From the NCBI GenBank assembly GCA_905221605.1, contig CAJNDS010000032.1, positions 136,388 to 200,387 of the forward strand: a DNA stretch of 64,000 bases, given 5' to 3'. A program made the translations under genes and the position numbers. The notes beneath the pieces were generated by a model. The model made no database searches. It was not told the origin of the DNA and saw nothing but the letters and a program-made list of their open reading frames with translations. Shown piece after piece: positions 9,901 through 20,744 of the stretch (position 1 is the stretch's first letter; every line of letters begins with the position of its first letter). The stretch is from Symbiodinium natans. Lineage: Eukaryota; Sar; Dinophyceae; Suessiales; Symbiodiniaceae.

Positions 9901-12869
9901 CAAGTGGGCACCGGAAATGACACTTCGCCTTGCCATTGGTCATCGCGCAGATGTTTGGGGCACCGCTGCGGGAATCTCAAAGTTTGCGCGAATCGCAGCA
10001 ACCTGCGCTCTTTCAATCTCTTGCAACTTTTTCGCTCACCGCGCCATAGCGGGTTTCAGCCATTCGCACGCAACTCTGCATCTTGTCTCCTGTGAGCATG
10101 CGGAGCACGACGGCAGCTGTCGACCGCCCTCCTGCCAAGAGAGATGCAGAGGTTTCCCTTTGTGAGCTACTTTGCGGGCGCACGGTCTGGCGATCGGAGA
10201 TGGACACGGCGGAGGCTGTGTGTCACTTTCGACTGAAGCAGGCATTCACGCATGTGGATGGCAGCTTGTCAAGAACTTGCCTCATGACTGCCCCCAACAA
10301 GCCGGAGCCTAGTCGCGGTACGTAGACATGTAGTCGCGGTATGTAGACATGTAGAGATCTACAATCGTTTTTCAAGCTTTGCTGGAGAAATCTGGAGAAG
10401 TCGGCCTTGAAAGGTGGTAATGACTCAAGCGCTGGGATTGTGCAACCTGCGCGATGGCGTGCCGCCGCCGCGCCCCCATTAAATGATTCTAGTTGCGTTG
10501 TATGGCTGGCTGACACATGTTGGAATCAGTTTCAACATGTAATTGCGTTGTTTGGCTAGGTCTCTCCTCCGACGAAGTCCATTGGATGTGCGTCAGCTTT
10601 ACACTCCAGTCTTCCTGGCGAGTTTGTGCAGCGCTGTGGTCAGCGGGAAAAGGTGAAAGCTCGAAGCGTTTAACGGATGGCATATTGTGCCTGAGCACAG
10701 CTAGGAACACTGTACCCTGCAGTGGTTCGAGCTTGCTACTGCTACAGTGGAGCGAGCTTGTGAACAACCAGAAATGCCACGACTTCAAACTCTTTGAACC
10801 ATCGAACAGCCAGAAATGTTGTACAGGTGGTAGTCGCAGCAGTTGGATACAGCATTCGAAGCCTACCAACAGCGTTAGGAGATCCTTCCGCTTGACGTAG
10901 CGTCAGGCACCGCGACACTGGCCGTTGCGGCGAACTGCCTGCGGCCAGCTGGAGCCGCTCAGGCCAGGCACACTCAGATGTCACAGCACAGAACTTCGTG
11001 TTGACAATGAAATTCCGAACAGGGAAATTCAACATGTAAATACTCTGTATCGTTAAAACTTGTTGGTTACACAATATACATGGCAAGTATTTAGATGTGT
11101 AGATAATTAGACATCTGCGACCATGGCTGTAATTTGAAAGATCGTTTGAGCTTTTTCCGTTATGGCCCGCTACAAGCGGTTGGCCCCTTACATGAACGAC
11201 ACTATTGCTTGTGCCTGGATCTTGGAGTGCTCAGTGCAGCAGCACAGTATTGCAGATCCAAAACTCTTGCGGTGCTCTAAGCGATTGTAGTCATGAGGGC
11301 AGCTGTCTTAGCAGCTGTGTTGCATATCCTCGACAAGTGCTTCACAAGATAGGACGAATCTTGCAACTGGACACTTGAGGCCCCTCCTTTTGATGGGTGT
11401 TAATGCTGTGACAAATATGCATCGACCACGGGCAGTGCTGCAAAAGTTTCAGCCGGCCCGATTGTCCCCTCAGTTGTGAAGGCTTATTACATCCAATGTT
11501 CGTATTCATTTCGCATTGGCTTAAAGCTCTTCAGCTAAAAAGACTGAGGCCGAAGCGCTGGGGACTTGAGCAAGTTCTCGGGCAAGGATGGCAGAGCTCG
11601 GACAAGGCCAGAAGGAGACATTTCTGGATTTTGCGTGGCTCACGTTGTTGTCTCTAGTACGAACCGGGACGTGCTCCCGTGCTGCTGCTATGCTACCAAC
11701 ATAGAAGCAGTATATATATATATATATATGTATCTATATATATATATGTACAGCCGAAGTGGCTGACCTCAGTTCGGGTTCTGACTGCTGACTGTGCTGC
11801 ACCCCCAAGCTCCGCACTCACCCATGTCTATTGGCCGTTCGCATTTCGCCCGCCTTGGCCGTCCTCTCTCGCAAGGCTGGTTCGTGCCAAACTTCAGACA
11901 TTGCCTGATATCCCACCGTCAGCCTGTGGATTCCCTGCTCACGAGAAGCAACCAGACGCGCAAAACATGGGGCATGGACGCGGCATAGACCAGACTAGTA
12001 TGACAAAACATGGCTATACAAGTGACTCCTCTGTCGACGCGTCCGATGTTGGCAAGATGTCGGGGTGAATTCCGTTTGTTTTTGCGATGTTTACGCTGCT
12101 CCTGGCCCGACAATACCCGAAAGCAGGATGTGCGTCTGAAATCTTTCCTAGAAGCAGAACTTTGTAAGTTGCTGGTGTTCTGTTGGCAGCTTGAGCTCGG
12201 ACAATTGCTCCTTGCTGCCTTGGTTCTGGTGGGGACCTCAGATGCATTGAGACCCGCCGTGGGCCGTCTCAAAGAATCCTGTTCAGCATTGTACTGCCTC
12301 TGAAGCATGCTTGGAGGCAAATCTGCACCAGAGCCAATTCTACCCGCGCAGCCCCCCATCTAAAGTTTCTAGACTTCTTAGAGGGTTCCTTGTCTGCGGA
12401 TTAGCATCACATGGCATTCGCAGGTGCCTTGATGGACCTCACATTAGGAAAAGTTGGAGTCATGCGAAAGAACCGTGAACGTAGCAGAAGTTAGCACAAG
12501 TACGAGATTTTGAAATCAGGTTGACACGATCAGTTGGTGTTTCCAAGTTCGCTCTTGAGACGCTGTCCGGACCCCTCGCAAGCTGAACTTACCACAGATG
12601 AAGCGGTGCACGAAAGAGGAACGACAGCCTCTTCACCATGCTCAATCTTATCTACGTGCCTTGTTTAGTTGTTGCGGGTGTTGCCAAGGATCCTGCCTTC
12701 CGCCCGTCAGCGACACAATTGCTGCAGCAAACGCCCCAAGCAATGTTATTGGATCATGCGATTCGTGCGGCCGCTGCAGCAGCATGATGCATGCCGATTT
12801 CAGGTGCTGCAGCTTCCTCAACCCGAGGATTTACGAGGCCCAAGCATGTTTGGCACAATCTTGTGCGCG
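6963..12869 (+). CDS. Divergent eukaryotic protein kinase, multi-exon
   Basis: Predicted serine/threonine-type kinase fold transferring phosphate from ATP; substrate unknown. Kinase subdomain motifs occur in the correct order on one strand. They are a G-loop (GHGHIAKV, about 7,076-7,100), a beta3/alphaC exon (8,025-8,144), an alphaE exon (8,464-8,565), a catalytic loop (VHNDIKPDNLIW), DFG (VKIVDFGCARH), APE plus DVW (9,905-9,971), CELLCGRTVW (10,150-10,218) and subdomain XI (AKDPAFRPSA, 12,668-12,735). A last coding-like exon may be 12,804-12,869, followed by a donor gtacgcg. The alphaE and catalytic-loop exons join in frame, as do the APE/DVW and CELL exons. Odd points: the usual VAIK lysine position reads AYR, and HRD reads HND, so catalysis may be unusual or lost. 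The hinge and the alphaG-H region were not placed with certainty. The family was not identified; the overall layout resembles kinases with a short activation segment. Confidence 0.75.
7043..7140 (+). CDS. Kinase exon: glycine-rich loop
   Basis: The frame reads RGRLGHGHIAKVRRA followed by CINTASGRT. This fits kinase subdomain I (GxGxxAxV, then residues leading to beta2 with a TG-type turn). A preceding short exon at about 6,963-7,010 (VGLVNAPDAFRIAYG) may belong to the same protein. Exon borders are approximate. Confidence 0.6.
8025..8144 (+). CDS. Kinase exon: beta3 to beta4 region
   Basis: Opens after the acceptor gatccag and closes at a donor gtatgc. It reads AFAYRMEVISAVKRS, then FFPILVDAFYDSAKAF. 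The second part matches the 'hPfIV.l..aF.d' pattern of kinase beta4. The first part occupies the beta3 position, where the conserved motif is A-x-K; here it is A-Y-R, so the ATP-binding lysine appears to be arginine. Alignment by eye only. Confidence 0.6.
8252..8284 (+). CDS. Possible kinase exon (hinge/alphaD)
   Basis: A very short open segment, VGYTVESMLEA, between acceptor ttgtccag and a following ag. Its position, after beta4 and before alphaE, would fit the hinge or alphaD region. Support is by position only; phase to its neighbours was not proven. Confidence 0.25.
8464..8565 (+). CDS. Kinase exon: alphaE helix
   Basis: The frame reads LESWQPTIQQHQRIV then SRKLRLVAFGALS and ends at a donor gtacag. 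Joining its last base to the exon at 8,707 gives ...GALSGLVMLDKAGIVHND without a frame break. This is the expected alphaE-to-catalytic-loop order of a kinase. Confidence 0.6.
8707..8782 (+). CDS. Kinase exon: catalytic loop (HND variant)
   Basis: Acceptor gatgcag is followed by LVMLDKAGIVHND and then IKPDNLIWTEA. This is an almost perfect kinase subdomain VI (HRDxKPxN), except that Arg of HRD is Asn. Catalytic Asp, Lys and Asn are present, so the residues for phosphotransfer are kept while RD-type activation-loop control is not expected. The donor does not look like GT in the phase that joins the next exon. Confidence 0.75.
8993..9042 (+). CDS. Kinase exon: DFG motif
   Basis: Follows acceptor aaaccag. 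It reads SFKVKIVDFGCARHQL, a standard kinase subdomain VII with an intact Mg-binding Asp. The exon is only about 50 bases long. Taking 'ag' at 8,781-8,782 as the end of the previous exon keeps the frame (TEARSFKVKI). Confidence 0.7.
9905..9971 (+). CDS. Kinase exon: APE and DVW motifs
   Basis: Reads WAPEMTLRLAIGHRADVWGT, matching kinase subdomains VIII (APE) and IX (DvWs.g). It is followed by gcgg|gaatct. If the intron starts with GA at 9,972 and ends at the ag of 10,148-10,149, the frame continues as GTAAEVSLCELLCGR, which is the expected alphaF continuation. A GA-AG intron is one of the non-canonical types reported for dinoflagellates. The segment linking DFG to APE (9,043-9,904) was not resolved. 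Confidence 0.7.
10150..10218 (+). CDS. Kinase exon: end of alphaF and P+1 face
   Basis: Acceptor gagatgcag is followed by EVSLCELLCGRTVWRS and EMDTAEAV. This corresponds to 'slGv.l.EllTG..pf' of kinases. Phase agrees with the upstream DVW exon. Confidence 0.6.
10220..12660. other. Long kinase intron with few features
   Basis: About 2.4 kb with no confident exon. It contains a short duplication of tagtcgcggtaygtagacatgtag at 10,311-10,353 and a (TA)n microsatellite at about 11,710-11,750. Open stretches at 10,517-10,900 and 11,919-12,359 are open on both strands or lack motifs and were not called. Confidence 0.4.
12668..12735 (+). CDS. Kinase exon: subdomain XI
   Basis: After tttag the frame reads VVAGVAKDPAFRPSATQLLQ, matching the kinase C-lobe pattern 'lL.kdP..RpsA.qlL' with the invariant Arg present. 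It places the end of the kinase domain close to 12.74 kb. Confidence 0.65.
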
Positions 12870-12899
12870 GTACGCGAAGTGAAACAGCAAGAGGCTGGC

Positions 12900-14050
12900 T
12901 CTGAAAGAGTTGGATGATTCGGACGAGTCGGACCTGGTGTACATCTGACAGCAGCTTTCACTCGTGGGCAACTGGCAAATTGTGCTGTCCTTTTCTGGTT
13001 TCTCTTCACCTCTGTATTCGTGTATTCACCAGGCTGTAACGAATAGTACGAGATAAAGATAGAGATCGTTAAGTAGAAGGAACAGGTAACCTAATTGTGT
13101 GTGACTCACTCCTTTCGTTCGCTCAAGATTCAGAAAGTGGTACGGAACTACAAGGAACAGAAACGGATTTCCCATTCTTGGTGTCGTTTAACCGGGCGCC
13201 GGATAAGTCAACCTGTGGGCAGTTAGCAGGCTCGCCGAATGCTTGGGAAGGGTCACCAGCTAGGCAAGTTAGTCATGTAGATTCAACAAGCGTGAGTTTC
13301 CATTCACTCACGATTCAACCAGTGTTCATTCACATTTGAAAGCTTTGAAAGCCGGGTTTCTGCATATTTCTGCCCTGCACGAGAGTTGCTGTTGAATTCG
13401 TTCATTTTGTTTATACGGCCTCTGAGCCAAACACATTGCAAGCTATTGATTGCAAGCTCTGACAGCAGCATGCTGGGAAAGCATGCGTCATTGCACATTC
13501 GTAGCTGCTCGAAGAAACCTGCAAGAGGCGTGAGCAATATTCAGCTACAGGATGATACGAACTCTCAGCTGCATCAGGGTATGCATCTAGAAGTTTTAGA
13601 AACTGTTTCACACATGGCCGGCCCCATAAGCGGGACTTTACCACTCTTGCAGCTCGCACATGAATTGACATGTAGGCAGCTAATGGAATGCCCCAAGTAA
13701 ATTATGGGCTACTGTGGACGTGAACATGGCTGAGCCAGTAAGTATACCCTCGCCATGTCCCACACCAAGGCAGCACAGATGGTACCTTGCATGCGCCGCA
13801 GTCCTGCAGTGGGCAACCAACTGCATTTTATTTTTAGACCCAGGCCTCTGAGATTGCCAGGCTGTAGCATGCTGTGTGCTCTTAAGATCCGCAACGCAGC
13901 CTGAAACTCCAGGTTGGAGGTTCAGAAACATGGACCACCGACCAATTCCATCTGGATGCGGGAATTCGTAAATCACTTGGCCTTTGTTTGCTTGTATTCA
14001 CCTGTTGCAGAATATTGCTTGCTTGATGTTGCGGCTCCGAAACGCAATAG
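12900..14050. other. No clear gene
   Basis: Downstream flank of the kinase gene. Short ORFs exist on both strands (for example 13,386-13,700 + and 13,680-13,976 -), but none shows a motif or a convincing splice context. Confidence 0.35.
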
Positions 14051-14054
14051 CCAT

Positions 14055-14552
14055 TCATGGCAAGCAGCAGCCGATCATCTCAACTTTTTGCTCAAGGCAG
14101 CTCAGTGAGTGACCCTGGCGGTGGGCCAGGCAGGAATGAAAAACACGAAGTGGAAAGGACCGTTTTTGCAAGTTGTGCTGGGAGGCCTCACGGGGTTCAA
14201 CGAAGAGCCTGCCCCGCTGCAGTGTGCTCAGCGAATCGGGGAGGGTCTTTGCATCACCTTTTAGGATATCCATGCTTTCGACTTTCGTCGTTGGGAGCCT
14301 TGCTGCCACCAAGTGAGGCAAACGTGGAGACAAGCAGAGACAAAACCAAGCACCCTTCGGCAGTCGAGCCAAAGACGAGACGAGTAGTCCAGGCGCAATC
14401 CGACGAAATCTGCATGTACTGCCAAGAAAAGGATAAGAAAAGGCCCGGCTCTGCATCAGTGTGGTTCCTAGCCAGGACAAAAGATCAGCCCAACCCGCCA
14501 ACCTTGCTTTGTGCACTTGCCAGTGCCAGACGGAGGTGACAGGAGCAAACAA
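14055..14552. other. Segment open on both strands, possible exon
   Basis: About 480 bases are open in one frame on each strand. The + frame has a charged stretch (EANVETSRDKTKHPS and DEICMYCQEKDKKRP) and is the more protein-like. The - frame is rich in Leu, Arg and Ser. No family was recognised, and no splice evidence chooses between the strands. Confidence 0.25.
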
Positions 14553-14762
14553 GCTTTATGGAAGCTTGTACGTAGTGTAGACATACCACGCTGAGGCTGG
14601 GATAAACTCCAGGTTCGCCACGTCAAACTCCACTCAGTGTGATAAGTCTCTGGTCAAGTGACATGGGACGTCGGGGGCCATGGGGGTTCCTGCCTGAGGA
14701 TCCCGAGGCTTCGGGTCAGCGGGTTATGCAAGGCCAGGCTCGACATGTGGCCCCTTTGGCCA

Positions 14763-15044
14763 TCATTGGCTCATCACGCGCCACCGAGCTGCGTCAGCTG
14801 CTGTCAGGCTGATCAGGCCGGCATTCTTCACGAAGTCGCCCGATTCGTGAGCCATGAAAGCTCCCAACCTGTGAGAGCCCCATCGAATTTCATCGGATTC
14901 CTGTGCACAGTCGGAAACGTTTTCATGAAAGCAGCCCTCCTCAATCTGATTGGATGCTGTCGTAGGTCGCTTCTCCTGTTTCCACTGGTTGTAGATGCTT
15001 TGGACAGTCCCAATCTCGGCTTCTTCATGCAGCTTCATTTGCAT
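14763..15044 (-). CDS. Possible minus-strand exon, unknown
   Basis: A 93-codon frame starting MQMKLHEEAEIGTVQS, with VQSIYNQWKQEKRPTT and ENVSDCAQESDEIRW. Composition is balanced and charged, unlike chance ORFs nearby, but there is no known domain. The + strand is also open here (14,658-15,053) with a more hydrophobic product. Strand choice rests on composition only. Confidence 0.3.
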   Translation of the reverse strand: MQMKLHEEAEIGTVQSIYNQWKQEKRPTTASNQIEEGCFHENVSDCAQESDEIRWGSHRLGAFMAHESGDFVKNAGLISLTAADAARWRVMSQ

Positions 15045-15539
15045 AGTGCATAGTTTGTGCAGCCTATCAGCATACTGCCGTGCTGGATATCAAAGCAGAG
15101 AGGTTGGTGCAGAGGTCTGCCCCAACTGACGTGCTGCAACACCTCCGAGAGCTGAGTCACGGACAGACACGCACGGGCGATTGCTGAAATGCTAACGGAT
15201 CCAGTTGAGATGCTTAGGTGCCCAAAGGGCTGAGCTGGCAGCGAGCCTTCCTTGCATCCGTTTTGTACGGGGCACAGAACGGTCTGTACATGCATCTTTT
15301 GTCAGCGGTGTGGCAAGGCAAAATGCCAAGCATGAAGAGCTCCGAGTGCCGTTGCATGATCGAGTCACGCTTCTTGTGCTGACTTACGCGTGTCAAAAGT
15401 CAAGTGGTTGTGAGTGGAGGTCCCCCTTTTGTTTAGGACTTATTCGTTCGTGTTTCCTTAGTATTTAATTCTCTTCGTGTCGAGAGAACAGGAGGAATAC
15501 CTACTTCAGATTAAACACCAATGGAAGGTAGTCTGTATG

Positions 15540-16745
15540 ACTTTTCTTGTCACTCGTATTGTCGCGGTTAGGTTAATGTTGCTATTGTTAGATGATTATG
15601 ATGTTAGAGCTATTTTTATTATGTGTATATATGTATACATATTTGTAAGTATGTAAGTATGTATATAGACATGTGTATAGGGAAAAATACATTTAATGCA
15701 CATAACACTATATATACACGCGACAGTATGTGCACATGTATGTTTGTTACAGTTCAATGTATGCACAAATGGTCACGGCATATATATATATATACATATC
15801 TATATATATATATCTATACATATGTATATGTATCTATATATATACGCATTATAAGTATAATGCATATATTAATAACATGCTAGGTAGAATGTGAGATTAG
15901 CATATGAGATATGTAATGTACAGGATACATAATGCACAGTATCTATGTTTTTATATATGTATATATCCATACACATATGAATTGCAATAAGAGAACTCAA
16001 TGAATACATAATACATATTTGTAGTATATCGTTTATGATGCTTTTGACATATGTTATATATTGTAAGCATAATATTGTATACGGCAGATTGTGCGAAGCC
16101 AAAAATGGAACATGTTTAATATACGCATGCCCAGAACACTGTGTTTATATACAAGAAAGTTCATGCAAGTTGTAGGAAATGTGTTTCATAGTAGAAATCC
16201 TGCAGCAACTATATATATATATATATATACGTGTTATAATTCCGATGTCAGTTACAATATACATATCCAGACATCTCCTGGATATAACATAAACTAAGTA
16301 TCCAAATATGTACAATATAGAAACACAATTCAATATGTCAAATTAGTGTTTTTGCATATATAGTTAATATGTCTGTACATATAGTATGTATATCCATGTA
16401 CTATTTAAGATGCTACAAAGTATATTTTATGCAATGCAGAACATATGAAATACATTGTATTTGATATGTATATATATGTATATATGTATAGACATACACA
16501 CTTTACATGCATACACAGCCTTTATGTTCTGTATCTTCAAGTATACTGCTTGTTGTATATGTATGTATGTATATATATATATATATGTAGTGTTATACTT
16601 TCTATTTAAGACATTTGTCGTTTTTACGAATATATATATATATATATACACATATATTATATTATATTATATTACATTATATGATATTATATTGTATTAT
16701 ATTTTCCTATATTTATGGACCAGCCTCAATTTCTTTGCTTACACC
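15540..16745. repeat. AT-rich island with TA/TATG microsatellites
   Basis: About 1.2 kb that is markedly AT-rich compared with its surroundings. It is full of tatata and tatgta runs (for example 15,780-15,850, 16,209-16,230, 16,570-16,590, 16,630-16,690). ORFs here encode only Tyr/Ile/Met-rich repeats and are not genes. It matches no organelle gene that could be recognised. It may be an intergenic spacer or a structural element. Confidence 0.7.
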
Positions 16746-17002
16746 AGACCTTGACCCTCATCTTCACTTCCTCCCATAGTTCAAACAAGGACCTCCGATT
16801 TTGAGAGCCTCTCACGAACGAACACTTTTATTCGAGAATTCATTGTACTCGGCATGCTTATGTATAATGTTCAGATAAGAATTGTCACATGTTGTGTTTA
16901 GAATACGCGCAATAACACACCGAGCATCCGCTATGCCTTCCTGTTCGCTTCTTTTTTTCTTTAAAAGAGCACCCTTTGTAAGGACACAGTTTCCGAAACA
17001 GT

Positions 17003-17333
17003 TTACTGTAGGGGTTCTTGTTCCTCTCTAGGAAATCCGATCGAACCGGTTGCCGTCCGGGTCCTTGGGGCTTGTCTCCTCTCTGTGCCTCTTTGATTCG
17101 TGGGTGGCCAGGGCCGGGTCCCTGGACACCTTGTCTCCGCTTGTATCCCCTTTGTCCCCCTGCATGTGGGTGGTCTCGGCCGGCTTTGTCTCCGCTTGTC
17201 TTTTTCTCGGCTTGCCACCCCTTTTGTCTTCTTCATGCCCACCTAGAAGCTGCCGCTGCAGGTGGCTCGGCCTTGTACTCACGGTACCCTGTCCGCAGTA
17301 GTCGCCGCCCACCTGCAACCACAGACTTGACAC
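17003..17333 (-). CDS. Possible minus-strand charged low-complexity exon
   Basis: The frame contains GGHEEDKRGGKPRKR, MQGDKGDTSGDK and HESKRHREETSPKDP, so it is rich in Lys, Glu, Asp and Arg. The + strand is a degenerate pyrimidine-rich repeat (cttgtctccgcttgt type), so the peptide could simply be the reverse of that repeat. Not recognised. Confidence 0.2.
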
Positions 17334-18715
17334 TCAAGTCCGGTGGCTCAATCCGATAGTTGATAGCCGATGATTTAAGTGTCGGGTTACTTAATCAGAT
17401 GGTTGACCTAACTTCGATGACTCGCTGTGGGGTGTTTGCTCGCTCAGCAAGCACTGTGAATCATGGCTGAAACGTGTCTGGCAAGTTCAGCCATCCTTGC
17501 CTGTGTCCATGCCAATGCAAGTAGGGCTTTTGTGTTTCCAAGGTATGTACGCAAACACAGCCCGACTAAAAGACTGACAAAGTCGACAAACAAGACTATG
17601 ATGAAAAAGGGATGGCCAATGAACAAACCCGCTGTTCGGGAAGCTTCCTGAAAGTTGCGGGGTTCATTTTGAATTTCTTTTCTCGCGGGGTACGGCAAGT
17701 TTACGCTGCAGTCTGTGAACGCACCATTCCGCCATTAACTGTTTGCTCCTTCGCTGGTGTAATCTCACAACCATGAATGGGCGAGCCTCTGTTTGCTCTG
17801 GTCAAAGGTAGGATAAATGAACCCATATAGCGTCACGAATTTTCCATTGAGGTGTCTTCCGAGCTGACTTTCATGCAACGACCGTGTGGCCCCCGGGGCA
17901 TCTGCAACCCGGGACAGCGCGAGGCAGACGAACCTCTGCACTATCACGGCAATTCATTGCATTGCAACACTTGTAGTGACATCACGTGCCAAGGCGAAGT
18001 ACTGATGCAGTCGGAACTCCCAAGGCGATGACGCATTCTCGCCTGGTTGCAAGTTCTTCCGCATGTGAAGCTCGAGCGACACAGACATGCATTCTGCTTC
18101 TCCTCCGCCTATACTATTGATTCTATTCTGAGCAAGACCAACTCATACAGTATACGTTGCGGCACAGAGCAGGCATGGCTGATGTCGTGATTTTTCTTCG
18201 CGCCTGTGCTTCCCTAACGCTTTGCCGTTCATGTGACTATCAGTCGCAGCAAACAGGGCTGAGAAGGAAAACCCTATACAATTGCCGCCAAGACTGCGGC
18301 CACTATGCCTCCCATTCGGGCGTATGCCGCGTGTTCCTCGGTGCATCCCGATGCTGCGCCTGCTGGCCGTCTACAGACTCTCGCCCGGTCGTCGTGCTTC
18401 CAGCAGCGTTCGTGCACGGCAGCTGCGCCAGCACGACAGATGACGATGATCATGATCCTCATGACCTTGTGGATCCCTACAGCTGCATCGTCAGGGCCAC
18501 CTGCGAGTGGACACCTTTTTCTACCACTTTCCCTTTTTCTTCCTCTGAGCTTTGCCAAACCCGATTTAGCGTTCTTATTGAAAGCCGAAGATTTCAGCAA
18601 GTACAGCCTCCTTCTCTGTACAGCATCCTTCTCTATGGCCAGTGAAGCTTGTTCGGGCAAGTGCTCCTCGAGAATCGTGGAGAAACAATGCCGATCCAAC
18701 GGTGGCCATAGTTCT

Positions 18716-18933
18716 GAGGCGTAGTTCTAAGGCTGATACTAGAGAAAGGTACTGGCCCGGGTGAAACAGACACTCGACCAAGAACGCACAACGAGAAGAA
18801 ACCACAAACGAAGGGAAGAGAGCCCTGTCACATGGGCTCAAGGAAACCAACAGGATTGAAGACCAAATCTTGGCTCGACAACCAGGTATTTGAACGAGTG
18901 GAGCCGGTCGATGGGTGCTTACCGTTAAAGTGA
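18716..18933 (+). CDS. Possible FKBP-like (peptidyl-prolyl isomerase) fragment
   Basis: An open frame without an early ATG reads VVLRLILEKGTGPGE, later WLDNQVFERVEPVDG and CLPLK, then a stop. The order 'lkegTG' ... 'LdgkvFdss...ep..fpl' is the layout of FKBP domains. The middle is replaced by a basic stretch (EKKPQTKGREPCHMG) that FKBPs lack, and the GW and AYG parts were not found in frame. It may be a diverged or broken copy, or a chance resemblance. The opposite strand (18,274-18,699) is also open over part of this interval. Confidence 0.3.
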
Positions 18934-19032
18934 CAGGAATGGAAACTTCCAGAAATGGCGCTGGATCCTAACCGACACTGGCACCTGAGACACATTGACC
19001 TCAAGACCACTATTCTGAAGGAGAAGCCCAGA

Positions 19033-19198
19033 AGCCTGTGATGAGTCATTGCCGCTGCCGGCACTAGAACAGATCAAGATCGCGCGCATTCCAAGTCCGC
19101 TGTCAGTTCCACCTGAACTCGACAGTGTGAATTTTGCCATCACCGTGTTTCTTAGAAGTCATGGATGGAACGTGTTATCGAAAGAGAACATGTCGTGA
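19033..19198 (+). CDS. Possible C-terminal exon, unknown
   Basis: An open frame without ATG reads SPEACDESLPLPALEQ and continues with IKIARIPSPLSVPPELD and SVNFAITVFLRSHG, ending in a stop. Composition is protein-like. It could follow the FKBP-like segment upstream, but no FKBP motif is visible here. Not recognised. Confidence 0.25.
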
Positions 19199-19588
19199 GG
19201 AGACAGGATCATGCACTCATCCGATGTACCAAGAGTGAAACTGTCCAAAGGTATGGCCGCCCACCATGCTTCAAATACCATTGGCGAGATATACAGCCTG
19301 CTGATGGCAAAGCATGAGGAATATCAACGTCTAGAGTCCAGAAAAGACGATTCGATTGAATGAATGTCACACGTACATGCTGCATATACTTCTCACACCA
19401 GTTCGAATTGAATCGCTACAGCAATGGGTCATTTGCTGAGCCATACGTTGCCATGGCTGCAAAAAAATCTTCTGAACTGTACTGAAATTCTCTACTCCTG
19501 TCCCGGCAATTGCCCGGTCAAAAGCGACCCCGCACGGGGAACGGGAAAGCTCGTTGGTGCCTATAAACAGCAGCCTAGAATATGATGC

Positions 19589-20005
19589 TCATTCAAGCTG
19601 CCGCAGGCACTTTCCCTGTCGGAGACATCGGACAGGCCTGTGCTGCTGCTGCTGCTGTTGCAAACATGCCGTCCGTTGAATTTCTGCATAGCGTACCGTT
19701 AGTGTAGTGGGGAGGCAAGCTGTGATTCCAAAAGCTTCAAAGGGCATTGGCTTGCCAATTACTCTAGCGTCTTTAGGGCACCCCTGGTTGTCAGCAAGCA
19801 GCAAGACTTCTCTGAGTGGCAACTTTGAAGGCCGGCATTCGTGGCCCAGGCAGGCCCAAACTTTTTTCGTACCCAGTACCTTCGATTTCTTTCTCAGACG
19901 ACTATGCAATGTTTCGCCAGCGGCAGTGGAGGGACCACGCAGTGTCGTGCAGTCAGTTTGCCGCAGCAGGAGCTTGGACTGAAAGCCACATCTAAAGAGA
20001 TCCAA
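19589..20005 (-). CDS. Possible minus-strand ORF, unknown
   Basis: 139 codons open, with a short Gln run caused by a (CTG)n tract at about 19,640-19,660. Parts read KKSKVLGTKKVWACLG and LLLADNQGCPKDARV. It is not matched to any family by eye. The + strand is also open for 91 codons in the same interval, so strand and coding status are unsure. Confidence 0.2.
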   Translation of the reverse strand: MDLFRCGFQSKLLLRQTDCTTLRGPSTAAGETLHSRLRKKSKVLGTKKVWACLGHECRPSKLPLREVLLLADNQGCPKDARVIGKPMPFEAFGITACLPTTLTVRYAEIQRTACLQQQQQQHRPVRCLRQGKCLRQLE

Positions 20006-20744
20006 TGCAGAATCTCAACACCATGCCTCCAAATCCCTCAAAGCCTGAACTCCACCAGGCAGTAGCGCAAACAACGCTTTAAATTACTGGTATACTCACT
20101 GTCTCGAGGATGTTGCGTTTGGGCCTTGCCTCAGATGTGTCATCGCATCTAAACGGATGCAGTCACAGGTTTCCATCTATCCCATTCGGGTCTTACTATG
20201 GTTGTGGTGTTTGGCGTCGGGATGGCAGCCGTGTGGCCAGCATGTCACGCACGCTTTTTTGTTGACACCTGATGTCGTGCGAGAAAGCAGGCGCAGCCGC
20301 CTACTTCGCCAGCGCGCTCCTTGCCACAGAATTCGGACAGGCCAGTGCTGTTTGCTAGGGACTGCTTGTGTGGACAAGGATTGGGGGACCCGAGTCTATT
20401 TGTTTCTGTGCAGTCGGCCATGGGATTATGATGGATTATGTAGATGTGTGGCGAACCCCGCCCGGGGTTTGTTGCTCTGCAGTCGATCACCGGAAGATGT
20501 AGCCGAGAGGCCGGAAGTGAGTCAGTGAGTCCTGGGCCCGCGACGGCACCGCAAAAACGTGCCCCGTGCCACCGTCAATATGAAAGGCCCTGCTTTTCTT
20601 GATTTGGGGCCTTGCAAGCTTGCTGCATGAAGACAAGATCATGCCATAAGGAGGACTTGCATTAAGAAAATATGCGAATCCCTGTCGTGCGGGCGTTTTG
20701 TTTGCAAAGGGTGGGGGAGGGGCGCTCCACGACATGTACTCGGC

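Noticed and set aside
15623-16754. ORFs rich in Tyr, Ile and Met
   Set aside because: By-products of TA-rich microsatellites; no organelle gene signature.
18831-18842. ggctcaag, the last 8 bases of the dinoflagellate spliced leader
   Set aside because: Only 8 exact bases, with a poor match upstream (atgggctcaag); expected by chance in 64 kb. A similar tttttgctcaag at 14,086 is also imperfect.
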